From CADEEN01 sp963751775 (GTDB lineage Bacteria > Pseudomonadota > Gammaproteobacteria > Burkholderiales > Burkholderiaceae_C): a stretch of 64,000 bases of DNA. The position numbers were made by a program, and so were the translations under genes. The DNA lies in the NCBI GenBank assembly GCA_963751775.1, contig CAVVVW010000013.1:124001-188000 (forward strand), given 5' to 3'. The notes beneath the pieces were generated by a model. That model was not told where the DNA came from, made no database searches, and saw nothing but the letters and a program-made list of their open reading frames with translations. The stretch's first letter is position 1, and every line of letters begins with the position of its first letter. This document shows, piece by piece, positions 38,641 to 47,662 of the stretch.

Positions 38641-39855
38641 TCACTTCCAGAGCGCGCACTTGCTGTCGGCCTTGGTCTGCCATGCCGCTTCGCCCTTGAA
38701 CGTCTCGATGACCTTGTAGTAATCCCAGGGCTCGGTCGACTGCTCAGGCGTCTTCACCTGCATCAGGTACATGTCGTGCACCATGCGGCCGTCGTCGCGG
38801 ATGAAGCCGCCCTTGGCGAAGACGTCGTTGATCTTGGTCTTCTTCATCTGCGCCAGCACCTTGTCGGCATCGTCGCTGCCGGTGGCCTTGACGGCCGCCA
38901 GGTACTGCGAAGCCGCCGAGTAGTCGGCGGCCTGCAGCGACGACGGCATGCGCTTCATCTTCTCGAAGAAGCGGCGCGCCCAGGCCCGCGTCTCGGCGTT
39001 CTGATTCCAGTACCAGCTGTCGGTCAGGTACATGCCCTGCGTGGTCTTCAGGCCCAGCGAGTGGATGTCGTTGATGAAGACCAGCAGGCCGGCCAGCTTC
39101 ATCGTCTTGGTGACGCCGAACTCGTTGGCCGCCTTGATCGAATTGATGGTGTCGCCGCCGGCATTGGCCAGACCCAGGATCTGCGCCTTGCTCGATTGCG
39201 CCTGCAGCAGGAACGAGGAGAAGTCGCTGGCGTTGAGCGGCACCTTGACCGAACCGACGACGGTGCCACCAGCCGCCTTGACGACGGTGGAGGTGTCGTT
39301 CTGCAGCGCCGCGCCGAAGGCGTAGTCGGCAGTCAGGAAATACCAGCTCTTGCCGCCGGCCTTGACCACCGCATTGCCGGTGCCTTTGGCCAGCGCCACC
39401 GTGTCGTAGGCCCAGTGCACCGTGTACGGCGTGCACTGCTCGTTGGTCAGCGCCGACGATGCGGCGCCGACGACGATGAACGGCTTCTTCTTCTCGGCCG
39501 CCACCTTGGCCATCGCCAGCGCGGTGCCCGAGTTGGTGCCGCCGACCAGCATGTCCAGGCCCTGGGTGTCGAACCACTCGCGGGCCTTGGCCGCGGCGAT
39601 GTCGGCCTTGTTCTGGTGGTCGGCGAACAGCACCTCGACCTTCTTGCCCGCGACGCTGCCGCCGGCATCGGCGATCGCCATCTTGATGGCCTCGACGCCG
39701 CCCTGGCCATCCAGGTCGGCGTAGACGCTGGACATGTCGGTGATGATGCCGATGCGGATCACGTCACCCGAAATCTGCGCCTGTGCGGGCGCCGTGGCGC
39801 CGAGCAGCGTGGCGCAGGCCAGGCTGCATGCGGCAGTGAGTTTCTTCAGTTTCAT
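38641..39855 (-). CDS. ABC transporter substrate-binding protein (Liv type)
   Basis: Intact, 404 residues, ATG 39855 preceded by GGAGAGTCCGAC. Signal peptide of 27 residues (LACATLLGATAPAQA). The mature domain begins ISGDVIRIGIITDMSSVYADLDG, the type I periplasmic binding fold used for amides, aromatic acids or branched-chain amino acids. Ligand not deducible; the YADLDG region and length resemble binding proteins for non-leucine substrates. Lies in the middle of the operon, between livF and livH. Confidence 0.9.
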   Translation of the reverse strand: MKLKKLTAACSLACATLLGATAPAQAQISGDVIRIGIITDMSSVYADLDGQGGVEAIKMAIADAGGSVAGKKVEVLFADHQNKADIAAAKAREWFDTQGLDMLVGGTNSGTALAMAKVAAEKKKPFIVVGAASSALTNEQCTPYTVHWAYDTVALAKGTGNAVVKAGGKSWYFLTADYAFGAALQNDTSTVVKAAGGTVVGSVKVPLNASDFSSFLLQAQSSKAQILGLANAGGDTINSIKAANEFGVTKTMKLAGLLVFINDIHSLGLKTTQGMYLTDSWYWNQNAETRAWARRFFEKMKRMPSSLQAADYSAASQYLAAVKATGSDDADKVLAQMKKTKINDVFAKGGFIRDDGRMVHDMYLMQVKTPEQSTEPWDYYKVIETFKGEAAWQTKADSKCALWK

Positions 39856-39910
39856 GTCGGACTCTCCGTGGTTGGATGGGTGGATTGAGACGGGACAACC
39901 TGGGGCGCGT

Positions 39911-40615
39911 TCAGACGCCCAGATACTCGTGCAGCCGCTCGATATTGGCGGGCAGCTGTGCTTGTGTGAATTCCTGCAGCACGCGGCCGTGCTCCATGAC
40001 GAAGAAGCGGTCGGCCAGCGGCGCGGCAAAGCGGAAGTTCTGTTCGACCATGACGACCGTGTAGCCCTGCTGGCGCAGCGCCAGCACCATCTCGGCCAGC
40101 TTGTGCACGATCACCGGCGCCAGACCCTCGGAGATCTCGTCGAGCAGCAGCAGCCGCGCACCGGTGCGCAGGATGCGCGCCACCGCCAGCATCTGCTGCT
40201 CGCCGCCCGACAGCCGCGTACCCTGGCTGGCCGCACGCTCGCGCAGGTTCGGGAACATGGCGTAGATCTGCTCGACGCTCATGCCGCCCTTGGCCAGCTC
40301 GGGCGGCAACAGCAGGTTCTCCTCGGCCGACAGGCTGGAGAAGATGCCGCGCTCCTCGGGGCAGTAGCCGATGCCCAGCCGCGCAATGCCGTGCGTGGCC
40401 ATGCCGATGGTCTCGTTGCCGCGCACACGGACCGAGCCCTTGCGGCTGCCGGTCAGGCCCATGATCGCGCGCAGCGTGCTGGTGCGGCCGGCGCCATTGC
40501 GGCCGAGCAACGTCACCACCTCGCCCTCCTGCACATCGAAGTTGACGCCGTGCAGCACATGCGACTCGCCGTACCAGGCGTGCAGGTCCTTGACTTCGAA
40601 GCATCGCGGCGCCAT
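39911..40615 (-). CDS. livF: ABC transporter ATP-binding protein LivF
   Basis: Intact, about 234 residues. ATG 40615 is preferred to the TTG at 40618; it shares one base with the livG stop (TGATG). Signature LSGGEQQMLAVARIL, Walker B LLLLDEISEGLAP and switch histidine region are replaced as usual for LivF (VVMVEQN). The Walker A reads GRNGAGRTS: the universal lysine is arginine (codon 40484-40486). I see this as possible subfamily variation, not an obvious error, because neighbouring codons are intact. Confidence 0.92.
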   Translation of the reverse strand: MAPRCFEVKDLHAWYGESHVLHGVNFDVQEGEVVTLLGRNGAGRTSTLRAIMGLTGSRKGSVRVRGNETIGMATHGIARLGIGYCPEERGIFSSLSAEENLLLPPELAKGGMSVEQIYAMFPNLRERAASQGTRLSGGEQQMLAVARILRTGARLLLLDEISEGLAPVIVHKLAEMVLALRQQGYTVVMVEQNFRFAAPLADRFFVMEHGRVLQEFTQAQLPANIERLHEYLGV

Positions 40616-41388
40616 CAATGCGGCCCCTTGAGTTCGGCGTCCGCGCTGCCCATGTAGGCCTCGATCACGGCCGGGTTCTTCGACACCACCGCGTACGGCC
40701 CCTCGGCCAGGGTGGCGCCACGCTGCAGCACGGTGATCGTGTCGGCGATGCTGGCCACCACGCTCATGTTGTGCTCGACCATCAGCACCGTGCGCTTGGC
40801 CGCCACCTTCTTGATCAACTGACGGATGCGGTCGACGTCTTCCAGCCCCATGCCCTGGGTCGGCTCGTCGAGCAGCATCAATTCGGGGTCCATCGCCAGC
40901 GTGGTCGCGATCTCCAGCGCGCGCTTGCGGCCGTAACTCAACTCCACGGTGGGCGTGTCGGCGTAGTTGTCGAGGTCGACTTCGCGCAGCAACTCGTGCA
41001 CCCGCTCGTCGAGCGGCTGCAGGCTGGCCTCGGAGCGCCAGAAGTGGAACGAGGTGCCGAGCTTTCTCTGCAGCGCGACGCGCACGTTCTCCAGCACCGA
41101 CAGGTGTGGAAAGACGGCCGAGATCTGAAACGAGCGCACGATGCCGCGGCGCGCGATGCGGGCCGGCGCCTCGGCCGTGATGTCGGTGCCGTTGAACAGG
41201 ATCTGCCCGGCGGTCGGGGTCAGGAACTTCGTCAACAGGTTGAAGCAGGTCGTCTTGCCCGCGCCGTTGGGGCCGATCAGCGCATGGATCGTGCCGCGCC
41301 GCACCTGCAGGTCGACCTGATCGACAGCGACGAAGCCCTTGAACTCCTTGCTCAGGCGGCGCGTTTCGAGGATGACGTCAATGCTCAT
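40615..41388 (-). CDS. livG: ABC transporter ATP-binding protein LivG
   Basis: Intact, 257 residues from ATG 41388. Walker A GPNGAGKTT, signature LSYGRKRALEIA, Walker B ELMLLDEPTQGMG, and the LivG-type RSFQISAVFPHLSVLENV. First gene of the liv operon. Pairs with LivF; since LivF has an altered Walker A, this subunit may supply the canonical ATP site. Confidence 0.94.
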   Translation of the reverse strand: MSIDVILETRRLSKEFKGFVAVDQVDLQVRRGTIHALIGPNGAGKTTCFNLLTKFLTPTAGQILFNGTDITAEAPARIARRGIVRSFQISAVFPHLSVLENVRVALQRKLGTSFHFWRSEASLQPLDERVHELLREVDLDNYADTPTVELSYGRKRALEIATTLAMDPELMLLDEPTQGMGLEDVDRIRQLIKKVAAKRTVLMVEHNMSVVASIADTITVLQRGATLAEGPYAVVSKNPAVIEAYMGSADAELKGPH

Positions 41389-41659
41389 TGAGACGGGACG
41401 GGGGCTGGCAGCCTGCCTGGATCGGCCGCACAGTCTAAGCGCGATCGCACCCCGGGCAAGGCCGCGGGCGCGCGCAATCACGATGAGATCAATCCGCACG
41501 GGCTGGCTGCGGGTTCACCCGCGCGACCGCGCTGCGCCCCGGCGAGTGCGTCGTCGGCGCACGGGCTCGCTCGGCTGTACCACGCCGGTGCCGACTCCGA
41601 CTTGACGACGGCAGGGGCCTTGCGGCCCAATCGCAAGCCTGCTTTCGCAGGAGACACCG

Positions 41660-42499
41660 ATGTGGTCGACGCACGCACCCCGGGGTTCTTTCAGCGCGGT
41701 CGCGGCCTTGACTGCGTTGGCATGCCTGCCATTCATCGCCTGCACCCAGCGCGACGCCCCGGCGGTGCAGGCAAAGGCGCCGACGCCATACCGTGTCTTT
41801 GCCAGCCAGCTGGATCAGCCACGCGGGCTGCTGTTCGCGGCCGATGGAACGATGTACGTCGCCGAGCAACACGGTGGCGCCGTTGCCCGCATCGACGCCG
41901 ATGGCCGGGTCACGCGCATCGCCCAGGGGCTTGCGCAGTCCGCATGACCTGGCGCTGGACCCGGCGGGCAACCTGTACGTCGCCGAAACCGGCGCCGACC
42001 GGGTCGCGAAAATCGACCGCGCGGGCACGGTAAGCACCTTCATCGCCGACCTCGACTCGCCGGTCGACCTCGACTTCGGTCCAGGCGGCGAGCTGTGGGT
42101 CTGCGAGCTCAGCGGCAAGGTGCGGGCGTTCTCGCCACAGGGGCGTTCGCGGGTGGTCGCCGAACTGAAAGGCCCCCACGGGCTGGCATTCGGCGCCGCC
42201 GGACAGACCTACATCAACGACTGGCGCGGCAATCGGGTCGTCAAGTGGGCGGCGGGCAATGTCGTTGACCCTTGCCGACGTCGCCGGCCCAGTGGGCATT
42301 GCCATCGGCCGCTCCGGCGACGTCTACGTGGCCCAGCCGCAGGCTCGGCAGAGTCTCACGAATTTCCGCGGACGGCAAACGCAGCGACTTCGCGACCAAC
42401 CTCGACGAGCCGCGCGACCCGGTCTTCGACAGCCAGGGCAATCTGTACGTCGCAGAAACGCTCGCCGGCCGCATCCTCGTCTACCCCGGCAGCTTCTGA
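41660..42499 (+). CDS. NHL/SMP-30-like beta-propeller lipoprotein (three frameshifts)
   Basis: Start ATG 41660 after CAGGAGACACC. Lipoprotein signal ends LPFIACTQ. Repeated NHL-type blades follow: LDQPRGLLFAADGTMYVAEQHGG, PHDLALDPAGNLYVAETGADRVAKI, LDSPVDLDFGPGGELWVCEL, GPHGLAFGAAGQTYINDW, PVGIAIGRSGDVYVAQ and DSQGNLYVAETLAGRILVY, making a six-bladed propeller. Shifts near 41940, 42260 and 42345. Related proteins are lactonases or binding scaffolds; role unknown. Its end is 4 bp from the convergent mce gene. Confidence 0.75.
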
Positions 42500-42503
42500 G
42501 CCT

Positions 42504-42968
42504 TCAACCCAAGGCGGCGACGACCTCGCTGGGGGCCTGCACGAGTTCGATCAAGACCCCTTCACCGCCGAGCGGGAACTCGTCGTCGCCCTTGGGGTGA
42601 ATGAAGCAGATGTCGTGGCCCGCCGCGCCCTTGCGGATGCCGCCGGGCGCGAAGCGCACGCCGTGCGCCGCCATCCACGTGACCGCGGCGGGCAGGTCGT
42701 CGACCCACAGCCCGACATGGTTCAGCGGCGTGCCGTGCACGGCCGGCTTCTTGGTCGCGTCGATCGGCTGCATCAGGTCGATCTCGACCGCGTGCACGCC
42801 CTCGCCCAGGGCACAGATGTCCTCGTCGACGTTTTCGCGCTCGGAGACAAAGTGGCTCTTCACGGTCAGGCCGAGCACGTCGACCCACAGCGACTTCAGT
42901 CGCTGCTTGTCGGGCCCGCCGATCGCGATCTGCTGGATGCCGAGGATCTTGAAGGGTTTGCTGTCCAT
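42504..42968 (-). CDS. mce: Methylmalonyl-CoA epimerase / VOC family protein
   Basis: Intact, 154 residues from ATG 42968, 4 bp after the pccA stop. Glyoxalase/VOC fold with metal ligands in ILGIQQIAIGG, LNHVGLWVDD and VLIELVQAP, and VHAVEIDLMQP, all typical of epimerases that interconvert (2S)- and (2R)-methylmalonyl-CoA. Its place in the pccA-pccB-meaB-scpA cluster supports this over other VOC roles. Confidence 0.85.
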   Translation of the reverse strand: MDSKPFKILGIQQIAIGGPDKQRLKSLWVDVLGLTVKSHFVSERENVDEDICALGEGVHAVEIDLMQPIDATKKPAVHGTPLNHVGLWVDDLPAAVTWMAAHGVRFAPGGIRKGAAGHDICFIHPKGDDEFPLGGEGVLIELVQAPSEVVAALG

Positions 42969-42972
42969 CACG

Positions 42973-45001
42973 TCACGCAAAGCTCAGGATCGGTTGATCG
43001 ACCGCCAGGCTGTCGCCCTTCTTGGCCAGCAGTTCGGCCACGGTGCCATCCGTCGCCGCGGTCAGGATGTTCTCCATCTTCATCGCCTCGATCACGGCCA
43101 GCCGCTCGCCGGCGAGCACCTTCTGCCCTGGCTTGACGCTGACGTCGGCCAGCAGGCCGGGCATCGGCGAGAGCAGGAATCTGGCTCATGTCGGCCGGCG
43201 CCTTGAAGGGCATCACGCGCAACAGGTCGGCCGCGCGCGGCGGCAGCACCAGCGCGTCGACGAGCATGCCGTTGTGCACCACCCGCAGCCAAAGTCCATG
43301 GCGCTCGACCTGCGCCGTGAACGGTTTGCCGTTGCAGCTGCCGCTGGCGCGGATGTCGCGGAAGGTCCAGTCGTTGGCGATGGCGTACTGCCGCTCGCCG
43401 ACCGTCACCCGCATCATCGTGTCGGCATGCACCTGCACCGGCCGGTGCACATGCTTGCCCCCCTCGCCCTTGACGACGACGACGAATTCGCTGCCCACGC
43501 GCAGGCTGTGCCCCGGCAACTGGCCGCTGATGCGGGCCGCGCGCTGGCGGTAGTTGCGATGCACGGCCGCCGCCAGCGCGACCAGGAAGTCGGGGTCCTC
43601 GTGCGGCACGTCCTCGGCGCGAAAGCCATGGCCGTAGTGCTCGGCGATGAAGCCGGTGTTGAAGTCGCCGGCGACGAACTTCGGGTGCGCCAGCAACGCC
43701 GACTGGAACGGGATGTTGCTGCTGATGCCGCGGATCACGAAGGCATTCAGCGCCTCGCGCATCTTGGCGATCGCGTCGTCGCGGTCGAAGCCGTGCACGA
43801 TCAGCTTGGCGATCATCGAGTCGTAGTACATCGGGATCTCGCCGCCTTCGTAGACGCCGGTGTCCACGCGCACGCCGCCGCCTTCGGGCACCGGTGCCGC
43901 CGACTCCATGGTCTGCGGCGGCGGCTGGTAACGCACCAGGCGGCCGATGGACGGCAGGAAATTGCGGAACGGGTCTTCCGCATTGATGCGGCACTCGATG
44001 GCCCAGCCGCGGCGCTGCACGTCGGCCTGCGCGAAGGCGAGCTTCTCGCCGGCGGCGACGCGGATCATCTGCTCGACCAGATCGAGCCCGGTGATGCACT
44101 CGGTGACCGGGTGCTCGACCTGCAGCCGCGTATTCATCTCGAGGAAGTAGAAGCTCTGGTCCTTGCCGACCACGAACTCGACCGTGCCGGCCGACTGGTA
44201 CTTCACCGCCTTGGCCAGCTGCACCGCCTGCGCGCCCATCGCCTTGCGCGTGGCGTCGCTGATGAAGGGCGACGGCGCCTCCTCGATCACCTTCTGGTGG
44301 CGGCGCTGGATCGAGCATTCGCGCTCGTTGAGGTAGACCACGTTGCCGTGCGCGTCGCCGAGCACCTGGATCTCGATGTGGCGCGGATGCTCGACGAACT
44401 TCTCGATGAACACGCGGTCGTCGCCGAAGCTGTTGCGGGCCTCGTTGCGGCAGGCGCCGAAGCCCTCGAAGGCCTCCTTGTCGTTGTAGGCCACGCGCAG
44501 GCCCTTGCCGCCGCCGCCCGCGCTGGCCTTGATCATCACCGGGTAGCCGATGTCGCGCGCGATCTCGACCGCGCGCTCGGGCGTCTCGATGGCCTCGTTC
44601 CAGCCCGGGATGGTGTTGACCTTGGCCTCGAGCGCCAGCTTCTTCGACGCGATCTTGTCGCCCATCGCGGCGATCGAGTAATGCTTCGGGCCGATGAAGA
44701 CCAGCCCCTCTTCCTCGACCCGGCGCGCGAAGCCTTCGTTCTCGGACAGGAAGCCGTAGCCCGGGTGGATCGCCTGCGCACCAGTCTGCTTGGCTGCCGC
44801 GATGATCTTGTCGGCAACGAGGTAGCTCTCGCGGCTGGGCGCCGGGCCCAGCAGCACGGCCTGGTCGGCCAGCGCGACATGGCGCGCGTCGCGGTCGGCT
44901 TCAGAGTAGACGGCCACCGTCTGGATGCCCATCTTGCGCGCGGTCTTGATGATCCGGCACGCGATCTCGCCGCGGTTGGCGATCAGAATCTTTGTGAACA
45001 T
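42973..45001 (-). CDS. pccA: Propionyl-CoA carboxylase alpha (biotin) subunit (one frameshift)
   Basis: About 676 residues from ATG 45001 (MFTKILIANRGEIACRII). Biotin carboxylase domain: ASAGGGGKGLRVAYN (ATP-grasp), ERECSIQRRHQKVIEEAPSP, EMNTRLQVEHPVTE. A PccA-type BT domain follows, then a biotinyl domain with lysine in VIEAMKMENI near the C-terminus. The shift near 43180 lies just before the biotinyl domain. Carboxylates biotin for PccB. The linking domain favours propionyl-CoA carboxylase over 3-methylcrotonyl-CoA carboxylase. Confidence 0.93.
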
Positions 45002-45048
45002 GTCAGTTCCAGCCCGAAGCGCTCCAGGTGCATACCGTCCAGCAGGGG

Positions 45049-45122
45049 CCGCGGATCCGGCTTCGCCGGGCCGCTGGCGCCGCCCCCTTGAGGGGGAGCG
45101 CCGAAGGCGCTTCGGGGGTGGG
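45049..45122. repeat. Intergenic GC-rich repeat, pccB-pccA junction
   Basis: Begins right after the pccB stop. Leftward CCACCCCCGAAGCGCCTTCG followed by CTCCCCCTCAAGGGGG (hairpin) and GCCGGATCCGCGG, matching the livH-livM element. Confidence 0.65.
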
Positions 45123-46667
45123 TCATAACGGAATGTTGCCGTGCTTGCGCCACGGGTTGTCGAGCTTCTTGTCGCGCAGCATGGCCAGCGAGCGGCAGAT
45201 GCGCTTTCGGGTCTCGTGCGGCTGGATCACGTCGTCGATGAAGCCGCGGCTGCCGGCGACGAAGGGGTTGGCGAAGCGGGCCTTGTATTCCGCCTCGCGC
45301 GCGGCCAGCTTGTCCGGGTCGCCCTTGTCCTCGCGGAAGATGATCTCGACCGCGCCCTTGGCCCCCATCACCGCGATCTCGGCATTCGGCCAGGCGAAGT
45401 TGACGTCGCCGCGCAGGTGCTTGGAGCTCATCACGTCGTAGGCGCCGCCATAGGCCTTGCGCGTGATCACCGTCACCTTGGGCACCGTGCACTCGGCATA
45501 GGCGTAGAGCAGCTTGGCGCCATGCTTGATGATGCCGCCGTACTCCTGGCCGGTGCCCGGCATGAAGCCCGGCACGTCGACGAAGGTGATCACCGGGATG
45601 TTGAAGGCGTCGCAAAAGCGCACGAAGCGCGCCGCCTTGATGCTGCTCTTGATGTCCAGGCAGCCGGCCAACACCTGCGGGTTGTTGGCGACGATGCCGA
45701 CGGTCGTGCCTTCCATGCGGCCGAAGCCGACGACGATGTTCTTCGCGTAGTCGGGCTGCAGCTCGAAGAAGTCGCCGTCGTCGAGCACCTTGACGATCAG
45801 CTCCTTCATGTCGTACGGCTTGTTCGGGTTGTCCGGCACCAGCGTGTCGAGCGAGTGGTCGAGCCGTTCGGCCGGGTCGGCGACCACGGTGCCCCCCAGT
45901 CGCAACGGCGACTTCTCGCGGTTGTTCAGCGGCAGGTAGTTGTAGAAGCGGCGCAGCATCAGCAGCGCCTCGACGTCGTTGTCGAAAGCCAGGTCGGCCA
46001 CGCCGCTGCGCGCCGTGTGCGCCGTCGCACCGCCGAGTTCCTCGGCCGTCACCTCCTCGTGCGTCACCGTCTTCACGACCTCGGGGCCGGTGACGAACAT
46101 GTAGGAGCTGTCCTTGACCATGAAGATGAAGTCGGTCATCGCGGGCGAGTACACCGCGCCACCCGCGCACGGGCCCATGATCAGGCTGATCTGCGGAATC
46201 ACGCCGCTGGCCATCACGTTGCGCTGGAACACGTCGGCATAACCGCCGAGCGAGGCGACGCCTTCCTGGATGCGCGCGCCACCCGAATCGTTGAGGCCGA
46301 TCACCGGCGCGCCGACCTTCATCGCCTGGTCCATCACCTTGCAGATCTTCTCGGCGTGCGCTTCCGACAGCGCGCCGCCGAAGACGGTGAAGTCCTGGCT
46401 GAAGACGAACACCAGGCGGCCATTGATCATGCCGTAGCCGGTCACGACACCGTCGCCCGGCACCTTGTTGTCCTGCATGCCGAAGTCGGCGCAGCGGTGC
46501 TCGACGAACATGTCCCATTCCTCGAAGGTGCCTTCGTCGAGCAGCAGTTCGAGGCGCTCGCGCGCCGTCAGCTTGCCTTTGCCGTGCTGCGCGTCGATGC
46601 GCTTCTGACCGCCGCCCAGGCGTGCGGCGGCGCGCTTGTTCTCCAGCTTTTCGATGATGTCGTGCAT
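45123..46667 (-). CDS. pccB: Propionyl-CoA carboxylase beta (carboxyltransferase) subunit
   Basis: Intact, 514 residues from ATG 46667 following GGAGACGACCGCCC. Carboxyltransferase signatures: IGLNDSGGARIQEGV, IMGPCAGGAVYSPA, FVDVPGFMPGTGQEYGGIIKHGAKLLYAY and ITRKAYGGAYDVM. GGAVYSPAMTDF with an aspartate in the acyl pocket matches propionyl-CoA type. Forms the complex with PccA; product (S)-methylmalonyl-CoA goes to Mce and ScpA. Confidence 0.96.
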   Translation of the reverse strand: MHDIIEKLENKRAAARLGGGQKRIDAQHGKGKLTARERLELLLDEGTFEEWDMFVEHRCADFGMQDNKVPGDGVVTGYGMINGRLVFVFSQDFTVFGGALSEAHAEKICKVMDQAMKVGAPVIGLNDSGGARIQEGVASLGGYADVFQRNVMASGVIPQISLIMGPCAGGAVYSPAMTDFIFMVKDSSYMFVTGPEVVKTVTHEEVTAEELGGATAHTARSGVADLAFDNDVEALLMLRRFYNYLPLNNREKSPLRLGGTVVADPAERLDHSLDTLVPDNPNKPYDMKELIVKVLDDGDFFELQPDYAKNIVVGFGRMEGTTVGIVANNPQVLAGCLDIKSSIKAARFVRFCDAFNIPVITFVDVPGFMPGTGQEYGGIIKHGAKLLYAYAECTVPKVTVITRKAYGGAYDVMSSKHLRGDVNFAWPNAEIAVMGAKGAVEIIFREDKGDPDKLAAREAEYKARFANPFVAGSRGFIDDVIQPHETRKRICRSLAMLRDKKLDNPWRKHGNIPL

Positions 46668-46684
46668 GGGCGGTCGTCTCCTTG

Positions 46685-47662
46685 TCAGTTCTTCTCGAAC
46701 AGGTCGAGCAGCGCACGAGCAGCCACCGTGGGTGCCGTGCGCGCCGCATCGACCTGGGCCAGCACGCGCGGCAGTGCCTCGCGCACGGCATGGTTTTGCT
46801 CGAAGTCGGCGCGCAGCCTTGCGTGCACGATGTCCCACAGCCAGGCTTGGCGCTGCGCCTGGCGGCGGGCCTCGAAGCTGCCGCTGGCGCGGCGGCGCGC
46901 GGCCTCGGCCTCGACCGCGTGCCAGAACGCGTCGATACCCAGCGCCTTCAATGCGCTGAGCTTGAGCACCTGCACCGGCGCAGCGTCCGGCCTGCCGTGC
47001 AGGCCGAAGACGCGCACGGCGCTCGTGATCTGCGCCATCGCGCGCGTGGCGGCGGCGTCGTCGAGGTCGGCCTTGTTGATGGCCACGATGTCGGCCAGCT
47101 CCATCACGCCGCGCTTGATGGCCTGCAGGTCGTCGCCCGCGTTGGGCAGTTGCAGCAGCACGAACAGGTCGGTCATGCCGGCGACCGTGGTCTCGCTCTG
47201 GCCGACGCCGACGGTCTCGACGATCACGACGTCGAAGCCCGCCGCCTCGCACACCAGCAGCGCCTCGCGGGTGTGCTCGGCCACGCCGCCGAGCGCACCC
47301 GAGGTCGGGCTCGGGCGGATGAAAGCCGCCGGCTGCTGCGACAGCCGCTCCATGCGCGTCTTGTCGCCGAGGATCGAGCCGCCGGAGACGCTCGACGAAG
47401 GGTCGACCGCCAGCACGGCGACGCGGTGGCCGCGCCCGATCAGGAACAGGCCCAGCGCCTCGATGAAGGTGCTCTTGCCGACGCCGGGCGCGCCGGAGAT
47501 GCCCAGCCGCAGCGATTTGCCGCTCGACGGCAGCAGTGCGTCGAGCAGCGCGTCGGCCTGCGCACGATGGTCGGCACGCGTCGACTCGATCAGCGTGATG
47601 GCCTTGGCCAGTGCACGGCGGTCGCCGCCGAGCACTGCCGCGACGCCAGGCATCGCATTCAC
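46685..47662 (-). CDS. meaB: Methylmalonyl-CoA mutase chaperone MeaB (ArgK-type GTPase)
   Basis: Intact, about 325 residues. GTG at 47662 overlaps the scpA stop as GTGA; ATG 47653 is an alternative. Walker A GAPGVGKST, VDPSSSVSGGSILGDKTRM and VETVGVGQSE are family signatures, with NKAD as the G4 motif. MeaB loads adenosylcobalamin and protects the mutase; encoded next to it. Confidence 0.95.
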   Translation of the reverse strand: MNAMPGVAAVLGGDRRALAKAITLIESTRADHRAQADALLDALLPSSGKSLRLGISGAPGVGKSTFIEALGLFLIGRGHRVAVLAVDPSSSVSGGSILGDKTRMERLSQQPAAFIRPSPTSGALGGVAEHTREALLVCEAAGFDVVIVETVGVGQSETTVAGMTDLFVLLQLPNAGDDLQAIKRGVMELADIVAINKADLDDAAATRAMAQITSAVRVFGLHGRPDAAPVQVLKLSALKALGIDAFWHAVEAEAARRRASGSFEARRQAQRQAWLWDIVHARLRADFEQNHAVREALPRVLAQVDAARTAPTVAARALLDLFEKN

